A stretch of DNA of 6,809 bases, taken from positions 1 to 6,809 of the forward strand of contig CAVEGR010000086.1 of the NCBI GenBank assembly GCA_963615565.1. Direction: 5' to 3'. The translations under genes were made by a program, and so were the position numbers. Below the pieces are notes generated by a model. The model saw nothing but the letters and a program-made list of their open reading frames with translations, was not told the origin of the DNA and searched no databases. The stretch's first letter is position 1; every line of letters starts with the position of its first letter. Of this stretch, positions 1-5,130 are shown one piece after another. The stretch comes from UBA9732 sp963615565. Lineage in GTDB: Bacteria > Spirochaetota > Spirochaetia > Sphaerochaetales > Sphaerochaetaceae.

Positions 1-163
1 TGTAGTCATAGGAAGACACGCGTTTTCCTTGCTCAAGCTTCATATCCACGATCTCAACAACATGCTCTCCAGATGTAGAAAGTCCTTTGGACATAGCTTC
101 AGCTAAAGCCCTCATTTTTACATTACTAGCGGTAGCACCACCGTAAAGGATGCATATTCTCAT
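1..163 (-). CDS. Flavodoxin-like protein, N-terminal fragment (runs off the left edge)
   Basis: Only the first 54 codons are in the window; the gene continues past base 1. The start is ATG at 163-161, preceded by a good Shine-Dalgarno (AAGGGG, about 4 bases before the ATG). The peptide begins MRICILYGGATASNVKMRAL and continues into an amphipathic helix and a second strand (VEIVDMK around residues 37-43). A hydrophobic beta strand, then a small-residue Ser/Thr loop, then a helix is how flavodoxins and NAD(P)H:FMN reductases open, the loop holding the FMN phosphate. The FMN-binding reading is inference from the fold pattern. The loop is not a textbook flavodoxin T/SxTGxT motif, so another Rossmann-like protein is possible. 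It lies 71 bases downstream of secG on the same strand, separated by a strong hairpin, so it may be a separate transcript or an attenuated tail of the glycolytic operon. Confidence 0.5.
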   Translation of the reverse strand, partial: MRICILYGGATASNVKMRALAEAMSKGLSTSGEHVVEIVDMKLEQGKRVSSYDY

Positions 164-178
164 AAGACCCCTTTTTAT

Positions 179-222
179 GAAAATTGGCCGCCTTCATTAT
201 TTTATCAAGCGGCCTGATTTTC
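179..222 (-). terminator. Hairpin after secG, probable terminator or attenuator
   Basis: Read on the minus strand, the arms are GAAAAT-CA-GGCCGC and GCGGCC-A-ATTTTC: two 6-bp helices separated by a small internal loop, capped by a 17-base AT-rich loop. The 3' arm ends in ATTTTC rather than a long T-run, so termination may be partial. It lies 13 bases past the secG stop and 16 bases before the next ATG, so it either ends the gap-pgk-tpiA-secG transcript or lowers read-through into the flavodoxin-like gene. Confidence 0.6.
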
Positions 223-234
223 AAAATAATTTAA

Positions 235-537
235 TTAATTTTCTGTAGATTCTGTACTTGTAGTAGCTGAGACAGCCTTTTGAGAACTAAGAATAGAATC
301 ATCAGAGGATTTATTAAGAACAGCAACCAAAATAGCAAGAACAATAAATGCAGCAAGCAAATATGCTGTAAGCTTATTAACAACCTTATTGGATCTTCCA
401 CCAAAAGCAGTATCACTGTTACCACCAAAAATTCCACCTAGTCCAGTATTATCTTCACTCTGAATTGCAACAAGGAAGATCAAAAGAAGACTAACAATAA
501 CAAAAAGTACAAGAAGAATAATACTTAAAGCTGCCAT
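235..537 (-). CDS. secG: Preprotein translocase subunit SecG
   Basis: A 100-residue inner-membrane protein. SecG is the small third subunit of the SecYEG channel and stimulates SecA-driven protein export. Two hydrophobic segments are visible (about residues 3-24 and 56-74). They flank a cytoplasmic loop rich in Gly, Ser and Asn with the family signature QSEDNTGLGGIFGGNSDTAF (residues 26-45), closely matching the Q(S)xxxGGLxGxFGG(s)ssxxxFG pattern of SecG. The C-terminus after the second membrane segment is a 26-residue Ser/Thr/Glu-rich tail, a modest extension compared with minimal SecG proteins. The start is ATG at 537-535, with a weak purine-rich ribosome site (GGAGTAGGTAG) just upstream. 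It follows tpiA by 28 bases with no promoter or terminator visible between them, so it is likely the last gene of the glycolytic operon. Confidence 0.93.
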   Translation of the reverse strand: MAALSIILLVLFVIVSLLLIFLVAIQSEDNTGLGGIFGGNSDTAFGGRSNKVVNKLTAYLLAAFIVLAILVAVLNKSSDDSILSSQKAVSATTSTESTEN

Positions 538-565
538 ATACTACCTACTCCGTTCTAACTTAAAC

Positions 566-1318
566 TCAGTCAACACAGTTGATGATAGGAAGGAACTGAT
601 CAAGGGTCAGTGAAGCCCCACCAACAAGTGCTCCATCAATGTGCTCGCATGACATAAGCTCACGAACATTAGATGGTTTTACTGAACCACCATACTGTAT
701 TATCTGATTTTCTGCAACTGTCTTTCCAAACTTCTTCTCAATTAAACTTCTAATAAAAGCATGTGCAGCATTAGCATCTGCTGGAGTTGCAGTCTTACCA
801 GTACCAATAGCCCAAACTGGTTCATAAGCAATAGTAACATGTTTCATCTGTTCTGCTGTAACACCTTCAAGACCAACATTTACCTGTGCTGAAAGAACCT
901 CTTCTAACTTACCAGCTTCTCTTTCATCAAGAGTCTCTCCAACACAAAGGTCAACTTCCATGCCATTAGCAAGAGCAAACAAAACCTTCTTATTGATGAA
1001 CTCATTTGTCTCACCATAGTACTGTCTTCTCTCACTATGACCAATGATAACAGCATTTACACCAATATCTTTGAGCATTGCACAGGAGACTTCACCTGTG
1101 TAAGCACCCTTTTCATGATCATTAACATTCTGAGCAGATACAATAATGTTGCTACCCTTAACAGCTTCAACAACACTAGGAAGACAAACAAAAGTTGGTG
1201 CAATCATCACTTTAACCTTTGCATTCTTGGTAGCAGCAGCAAGCTCACCAGCATACTTAGCAGCTTCGCTTGGCACCATGTTCATTTTCCAGTTTCCAGC
1301 AATATATAAATTTCTCAT
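566..1318 (-). CDS. tpiA: Triosephosphate isomerase
   Basis: Cytoplasmic TIM-barrel enzyme that interconverts dihydroxyacetone phosphate and glyceraldehyde 3-phosphate. The 250-residue product has the normal family length and all catalytic elements: substrate-binding Asn9 and Lys11 in GNWKMN, electrophile His94 in IIGHSERR, catalytic base Glu166 in AYEPVWAIGTGKTA (whose following residues form flexible loop 6), and the phosphate-binding YGGSVKPSN (209-217) and GALVGGASL (229-237). The frame stays open to a TTG codon at 1330, but the start is taken at the ATG at 1318. That start begins MRNLYIAGNWKMN as expected for the family, and GGAG sits 6 bases before it inside the would-be extension. It starts 12 bases after the pgk stop, so the two are co-transcribed. 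Confidence 0.97.
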   Translation of the reverse strand: MRNLYIAGNWKMNMVPSEAAKYAGELAAATKNAKVKVMIAPTFVCLPSVVEAVKGSNIIVSAQNVNDHEKGAYTGEVSCAMLKDIGVNAVIIGHSERRQYYGETNEFINKKVLFALANGMEVDLCVGETLDEREAGKLEEVLSAQVNVGLEGVTAEQMKHVTIAYEPVWAIGTGKTATPADANAAHAFIRSLIEKKFGKTVAENQIIQYGGSVKPSNVRELMSCEHIDGALVGGASLTLDQFLPIINCVD

Positions 1319-1324
1319 CTTATA

Positions 1325-1328
1325 CTCC
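1325..1328 (-). promoter_or_regulatory. Ribosome binding site deciding the tpiA start
   Basis: GGAG on the minus strand, 6 bases before the ATG at 1318 and within the 12-base pgk-tpiA spacer. It lies inside the TTG-started extension of the frame, which argues that the extension is not translated. Confidence 0.75.
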
Positions 1329-1330
1329 AA

Positions 1331-2512
1331 TTATTTTTCAAGTGCTTTAATTCCAGGAAGCTCCTTTCCTTCAAGGAATTCCAAAGAAGCACCACCGCCA
1401 GTAGAAACATGGCTAATCTTATCAGCAAGACCAAATTTGTTAACTGCAGCAACAGAATCTCCACCACCAACAACAGTAGTAGCAGAAGATGCAGCAAGGG
1501 CCTTAGCAACAGCCTCAGTACCTTTTGCAAATGCAGCAAACTCAAATACTCCCATAGGACCATTCCAAACAACAGACTTTGCATCCTTCAATGCATCAAC
1601 AATGATAGCAGTTGTTTTAGGACCAATATCCATTCCCATGAGGTCATCTGGAATATCAACACCATCAATCAAAACAGGCTCAGCATCCTCCGCAAAAGAA
1701 GCAGCACACACATGGTCACAAGGCAACACAACCTTAACGCCCTTCTTTGCAGCTGCATCAAGGAAACTCTTAGCAGTCTCAAGGAAATCATCTTCCACCA
1801 AAGACTTACCAATCTTATGGCCCTGAACTTTTAAAAATGTATAGGCCATTCCACCACCAATAACAATGGTATCACATGTCTTAACCAAGGACTCCAAGAC
1901 CGATATCTTTGAAGAAACCTTTGAGCCACCAATAATAGCAACAAATGGCTTTTCTGGATTCTCAAGAAGAGGAGCCATAAACTTAACTTCCTTCTCAATG
2001 AGGAAACCAGCATATGAAGGCAGATAATGAGCAACACCCTCTGTAGAAGCATGAGCTCTATGAGCTGTACCAAAGGCATCGTTTACATAAACATCACCAT
2101 AAGAGGCAAGAGTCTTTGCAAACTCAGGATTATTAGCCTCTTCATCTGGATAGAATCTGCAGTTCTCAAGAAGAAGAACTTCGCCAGCCTTAAGAGACTT
2201 CACTTCCTTTTCAACTTCTGGACCAATAACATCAGAAGCAACCTTTACAGGTCTACCAAGAAGTTCTTCAAACTTCTTTCCAACTGGAGCCATTGAGAAA
2301 TCAGGATTCTTCTTTCCCTTTGGTCTTCCAAAGTGGCTCATAACAACCAAGGAAGTTCCTGGCTGCTGAAGGATATAGTTGATAGTAGGAAGAGCAGCAA
2401 GAATTCTTGTTGCGTCTGTTACCTTACCGTCCTTAACAGGAACGTTAAAATCAACTCTAATAAGTACTCTCTTGTTAGCGAGATTTGCATCTCTAATTGT
2501 ATTCAGAACCAT
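1331..2512 (-). CDS. pgk: Phosphoglycerate kinase
   Basis: Cytoplasmic glycolytic kinase that transfers the acyl phosphate of 1,3-bisphosphoglycerate to ADP, giving ATP and 3-phosphoglycerate. At 393 residues it is of typical bacterial length. N-domain substrate-binding motifs are all visible: RVDFNVP (19-25), DATRI (33-37), SHFGRPKG (59-66), LLLENCRFYPDEE (113-125) and VNDAFGTAHRAHAST (143-157). The C-domain nucleotide site shows GGSKVSSKI (195-203), MDIGPKT (294-300), WNGPMGVFE (316-324), GGGDS (349-353) and the closing STGGGASLEFLEGK (370-383). The kinase GGAKVxDKI motif carries Ser for Ala and Ser for Asp here; the ATP-contacting lysine is kept, so activity is expected. The ATG at 2512 is preceded by GGAG at 5 bases. 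It lies between gap (113 bases upstream, with two hairpins) and tpiA (12 bases downstream). Confidence 0.97.
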   Translation of the reverse strand: MVLNTIRDANLANKRVLIRVDFNVPVKDGKVTDATRILAALPTINYILQQPGTSLVVMSHFGRPKGKKNPDFSMAPVGKKFEELLGRPVKVASDVIGPEVEKEVKSLKAGEVLLLENCRFYPDEEANNPEFAKTLASYGDVYVNDAFGTAHRAHASTEGVAHYLPSYAGFLIEKEVKFMAPLLENPEKPFVAIIGGSKVSSKISVLESLVKTCDTIVIGGGMAYTFLKVQGHKIGKSLVEDDFLETAKSFLDAAAKKGVKVVLPCDHVCAASFAEDAEPVLIDGVDIPDDLMGMDIGPKTTAIIVDALKDAKSVVWNGPMGVFEFAAFAKGTEAVAKALAASSATTVVGGGDSVAAVNKFGLADKISHVSTGGGASLEFLEGKELPGIKALEK

Positions 2513-2546
2513 ATCTGCTCCGTTATCTGCTTAAATTTGCAGGCAC

Positions 2547-2573
2547 TTGTACCACAAGAAACACGTGGTACAA
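2547..2573 (-). repeat. Perfect 9-bp inverted repeat (hairpin) in the pgk leader
   Basis: The arms TTGTACCAC and GTGGTACAA pair perfectly around a 9-base loop, read on the minus strand. No T-run follows, so it is not a standard terminator. It sits 34 bases before the pgk ATG. Possible roles are a 3'-end stabiliser or processing site between gap and pgk messages, or a regulator-binding palindrome. The role is inference. Confidence 0.7.
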
Positions 2574-2585
2574 AGACCAAAAATT

Positions 2586-2607
2586 AGGCCCACCAAACGG
2601 CAGGCCT
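2586..2607 (-). terminator. Terminator-like hairpin downstream of gap
   Basis: On the minus strand AGGCCTGCC-GTTT-GGTGGGCCT forms a 9-bp stem (two G-T wobbles in the middle) with a 4-base loop, followed at once by AATTTTTGG. Stem plus T-tract is the shape of an intrinsic terminator. It is 18 bases past the gap stop codon. Because the T-tract is only five long and no strong promoter is evident before pgk, partial termination with read-through is the likely outcome, giving more gap than pgk-tpiA-secG message. Confidence 0.65.
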
Positions 2608-2625
2608 GACAATATGAAACAACAA

Positions 2626-3636
2626 TTAACCGTTGACCTTCTTCATATGAGCAATGAGGTCAAGAACCTTGTTGGAATAACCAATTTCGTTATCATACCA
2701 AGAAACAACCTTGACGAAAGTATCAGTAAGTGCAATACCAGCCTTTGCATCAAAGATAGAAGTTCTTGTATCACCAAGGAAGTCTGAAGAAACAACTGCA
2801 TCTTCTGTGTAACCAAGAATGCCCTTAAGCTCGCCTTCAGAAGCCTTCTTCATAGCTGCACAAATCTCAGCGTATGTAGCTGGCTTAGCAAGATTGACTG
2901 TAAGGTCAACAACAGAAACATCAAGAGTAGGAACTCTCATTGACATACCAGTAAGCTTGCCATTGAGAGAAGGAATAACCTTACCAACAGCCTTTGCAGC
3001 ACCAGTTGAAGAAGGAATGATGTTACCAGAAGCAGCACGTCCACCTCTCCAGTCCTTCAAAGAAGGGCCATCAACTGTCTTCTGTGTAGCAGTTGTTGAG
3101 TGAACAGTTGTCATAAGACCATCTGTAATACCAAAGTTATCATTGAGGACTTTAGCAATAGGAGCAAGACAGTTTGTTGTGCAAGAAGCGTTAGAAACAA
3201 ACTGAGTTCCCTTCACATATGTATTCTCGTTAACACCGCAAACGAACATTGGAGTGTCATCCTTTGAAGGAGCTGACATAACAACGTACTTAGCACCAGC
3301 ATTAATATGAGCCTGTGCCTTTTCTTTTGTAAGGAAGAGACCTGTTGACTCAACAACATATTCTGCACCAACTTCATCCCACTTGAGCTCGTTAGGATCC
3401 TTGCAAGCTGTTACACGAATCTTCTTTCCATTAACAATAAGAAGAGATTTATCCACGTCACACTCAATAGTGCCATCAAACTGACCGTGCATTGTGTCAT
3501 ACTTAAGCATATAGCCCAAGTAGTCTACTGGACAAAGATCGTTAATTCCAACAATCTCAATGTCATTTCTGTTCATTGCGGCGCGGAATACAAAGCGTCC
3601 AATTCTACCAAAACCATTAATACCAACTTTAATCAT
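2626..3636 (-). CDS. gap: Glyceraldehyde-3-phosphate dehydrogenase (NAD-type)
   Basis: Cytoplasmic glycolytic enzyme that oxidises and phosphorylates glyceraldehyde 3-phosphate to 1,3-bisphosphoglycerate with NAD. The 336-residue product has the usual length. The Rossmann start is GINGFGRIGR (5-14), Asp33 in GINDL is the acidic residue that favours NAD over NADP, the catalytic cysteine is Cys152 in SNASCTTNCLAP (148-159), and the activating histidine is His179 in TVHS. Further signatures are WRGGRAASGNIIPSSTGAAK (196-215), MRVPT (233-237) and WYDNEIGYSNKV (313-324). The frame could start at ATG 3651, but that ATG is part of the Shine-Dalgarno GGAGGAC serving the ATG at 3636, and the family begins at MIKVGINGFG. 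First gene of the glycolytic operon, with tandem promoters upstream and a terminator-like hairpin downstream. Confidence 0.98.
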   Translation of the reverse strand: MIKVGINGFGRIGRFVFRAAMNRNDIEIVGINDLCPVDYLGYMLKYDTMHGQFDGTIECDVDKSLLIVNGKKIRVTACKDPNELKWDEVGAEYVVESTGLFLTKEKAQAHINAGAKYVVMSAPSKDDTPMFVCGVNENTYVKGTQFVSNASCTTNCLAPIAKVLNDNFGITDGLMTTVHSTTATQKTVDGPSLKDWRGGRAASGNIIPSSTGAAKAVGKVIPSLNGKLTGMSMRVPTLDVSVVDLTVNLAKPATYAEICAAMKKASEGELKGILGYTEDAVVSSDFLGDTRTSIFDAKAGIALTDTFVKVVSWYDNEIGYSNKVLDLIAHMKKVNG

Positions 3637-3642
3637 ATGAAA

Positions 3643-3649
3643 GTCCTCC
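3643..3649 (-). promoter_or_regulatory. Strong ribosome binding site of gap
   Basis: GGAGGAC on the minus strand, with 8 bases between GGAGG and the ATG at 3636. It is the strongest Shine-Dalgarno in the window, fitting a highly translated enzyme, and it rules against the in-frame ATG at 3651, whose own G begins the motif. Confidence 0.85.
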
Positions 3650-3668
3650 ATACAAAATTAACATCCCA

Positions 3669-3698
3669 AATATAATGAAAATGACGTTTAACAGTCAA
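3669..3698 (-). promoter_or_regulatory. Proximal sigma70-like promoter of gap
   Basis: Minus strand -35 TTGACT (3698-3693), 18-base spacer, -10 TATATT (3674-3669). The predicted transcript would start near 3662 and have a leader of about 26 bases containing the gap ribosome site. Five of six -35 bases match the consensus TTGACA, and five of six -10 bases match TATAAT. Confidence 0.65.
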
Positions 3699-3724
3699 TA
3701 AAATCAAGAAAAATGTACATAACC

Positions 3725-3753
3725 ATTATAAAAAATACATATAGCAGTCACAA
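3725..3753 (-). promoter_or_regulatory. Distal sigma70-like promoter of gap
   Basis: Minus strand -35 TTGTGA (3753-3748), 17-base spacer, perfect -10 TATAAT (3730-3725). The -35 abuts the flhF stop codon. It lies 55 bases upstream of the proximal promoter in the same orientation, so gap probably has tandem promoters. The region is AT-rich, so chance matches cannot be excluded. Confidence 0.5.
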
Positions 3754-5118
3754 TTATTCATCAGAGCCTATTTGAGTATTCCACAAAGAATTAAAGTCTA
3801 AATTAAATCCCCTCAAAAGACCCAAAATAAACGCACTAGAAGCTTTGTGGATATCTCTAGGAACCATTTGACCATCAGTGACAAATAGCAAAGGCAAATT
3901 ATTGTCATGACAAATTGATAAAACATTACCAATTGTAGAAGTTTCATCTGCCTTTGTTACAATAACAGAACAAATACCATAATTCATAAATTGACTATAG
4001 ACCTTGTCCAAATCAACTCTTTTCATTGAAGCACTTACAGTCAAATAACATTTTAAGTTCTTTTTATCTGGAACATTAAGCATAGTACGTAGCTTAACAT
4101 TTAACTCATTATCTCTAGGACTTCTACCAATAGTATCTATCAACACCAGTTCATAATCCTGAGTTTTTTCCAATGCTTCATAAAAAGAAGTCTCATCATC
4201 TGCCCTGAAAACAGGAATATTCAACGCTTGACCAAAACTTTCAATTTGTTCATATGCACCAACTCTGAACGAATCCAAGGAGATAATACAAACTTTTTTT
4301 CTAATTTCTTCTGGCGGAACTGTGCCATAAAGAGCAGCAATCTTAGCAATAGTTGTAGTCTTTCCAACTCCTGTTGGCCCAACTAGCACAAAAATTCTAG
4401 GCGGGTGCAATTGACTATTGTGGTCAATTTCAACAGACCCAACAATTCTATCTACTATAAGCAGTTCAAAATCTTCTTTTGTAGGCACAGCTGGAAAAGC
4501 AAGCTCAAGTTGTGCACGCAAGTCAGATAAAAGCCACTTAATATAATCACTTGAAAAGTCATTTTCATACAGCAAATTAGAAGCATGCTTAAGAAGCTCT
4601 TCAATGGCTACTCTACTCTTTTCATTCTTGGATTCAGCAACAGTAGGTTGCTCAGTTGGCTTTTGCTCTTCAGAAGTTACGGCAGCTTCAGAAATTGCAG
4701 AAGTCTCAGAAGTTCCAGAAATTTCAGAAGTCTCCACTACGGACTGGCTATTCTCATCAACCGCATTATCATGCTTCTCTGAATTTGTTTCACTATCCCT
4801 ATACTTTCCAGAAACAGGATCAGGCGTTTTAGCTTCTTGCTCAAATCTCTTAATATCTGCTTCTTCTTCAGCAGTTTCTTTGTCTTTAGCAATAGTCTTC
4901 TCAGAATTAACAATATTCTCATTCATTTGCTGTTGCATATTGACATCATCTTCAGCCAAAAAACAGGTAAGTTCACAGTGTTTTTTCTTGCTAAAACCCA
5001 GAAAGCCCCTAACAACAACATCTTTTCTACTATGAATTCTAAGTTTTTCTCCATACTGATCTCTAGCCTTACGAACAGCCTCTTCATAAGTTGGAGCAAC
5101 AATTGTAATGTAATTCAT
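3754..5118 (-). CDS. flhF: Flagellar biosynthesis GTPase FlhF
   Basis: 454-residue SRP-family GTPase; FlhF sets the position and number of flagella at the inner face of the membrane, usually opposed by FlhG. The N-terminal B domain (about 1-54) has the FlhF pattern TYEEAVRKARDQYGE and VVRGFLGFSKKKHCELT. Residues 55-168 are an acidic, Ser/Thr/Glu-rich linker with a tandem repeat. An N-domain helical part (168-230) leads into the G domain: P-loop GPTGVGKTT (247-255), DSFRVGAYEQ (282-291), G3 DTIGR (328-332, usually DTAGR), G4 TKADE (388-392, often TKLDE) and TDGQMVPRDI (414-423). The G2 motif and closing GQxVPxD distinguish FlhF from Ffh and FtsY, and no M domain is present. The ATG at 5118 has AGGTG six bases upstream overlapping the preceding gene's TAG stop, implying translational coupling. 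Neither flhA nor flhG is adjacent, unlike most flagellar operons. Confidence 0.9.
   Translation of the reverse strand: MNYITIVAPTYEEAVRKARDQYGEKLRIHSRKDVVVRGFLGFSKKKHCELTCFLAEDDVNMQQQMNENIVNSEKTIAKDKETAEEEADIKRFEQEAKTPDPVSGKYRDSETNSEKHDNAVDENSQSVVETSEISGTSETSAISEAAVTSEEQKPTEQPTVAESKNEKSRVAIEELLKHASNLLYENDFSSDYIKWLLSDLRAQLELAFPAVPTKEDFELLIVDRIVGSVEIDHNSQLHPPRIFVLVGPTGVGKTTTIAKIAALYGTVPPEEIRKKVCIISLDSFRVGAYEQIESFGQALNIPVFRADDETSFYEALEKTQDYELVLIDTIGRSPRDNELNVKLRTMLNVPDKKNLKCYLTVSASMKRVDLDKVYSQFMNYGICSVIVTKADETSTIGNVLSICHDNNLPLLFVTDGQMVPRDIHKASSAFILGLLRGFNLDFNSLWNTQIGSDE
4669..4731. repeat. 9-base tandem repeat inside flhF
   Basis: Seven in-phase 9-base units on the plus strand (TTCAGAAGT, TACGGCAGC, TTCAGAAAT, TGCAGAAGT, CTCAGAAGT, TCCAGAAAT, TTCAGAAGT), of which one is degenerate. 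They share the core CAGAA[A/G]T. On the coding strand they give three-residue units such as ETS, EIS, GTS, ETS and AIS in the disordered linker of FlhF. Because the unit is a multiple of three, gain or loss of copies would change linker length without a frameshift. Confidence 0.8.
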
Positions 5119-5124
5119 CTAATT

Positions 5125-5130
5125 CACCTA
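5125..5130 (-). promoter_or_regulatory. Stop codon/ribosome site overlap coupling the LysM gene to flhF
   Basis: Minus strand TAGGTG: the TAG stop of the LysM gene shares its AG with the AGGTG Shine-Dalgarno of flhF, 6 bases before the flhF ATG at 5118. Ribosomes finishing the first gene would cover the start site of the second, the usual arrangement for translational coupling. Confidence 0.7.

Noticed and set aside
1319..1330. Four-codon N-terminal extension of tpiA from TTG at 1330
   Set aside because: It contains the GGAG ribosome site of the ATG at 1318 and adds residues not found in the family.
1146..1826. Long open frame (226 codons) on the plus strand opposite tpiA and pgk
   Set aside because: It spans two clearly real glycolytic genes and their junction, its product is low-complexity with no recognisable motif, and no ribosome site precedes it. 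It is an antisense by-product of the codon use of pgk and tpiA.
3637..3651. N-terminal extension MEDFH of gap
   Set aside because: The ATG at 3651 forms part of the GGAGGAC ribosome site, and GAPDH proteins begin at MIKVGINGFG, so the start is at 3636.
3713..3740. Terminator for flhF formed by ATGTA and TACAT followed by TTTTT
   Set aside because: The stem is only 5 bp of A/T-rich sequence with an 18-base loop, and it overlaps the distal gap promoter; too weak to call.
3736..3753. Rex/CRP-like operator suggested by TTGTGA upstream of gap
   Set aside because: Only one half-site is present; the expected second half TCACAA or TCACA at the right spacing is missing (the sequence there is TATGTA). 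TTGTGA is better read as a -35 element.
4604..5035. Plus-strand frame of 143 codons with Ser/Val/Ala/Ile-rich sequence opposite flhF
   Set aside because: It mirrors the GAA/TCA-rich linker repeat of flhF, giving hydrophobic low-complexity sequence; flhF on the other strand has all its domain motifs.
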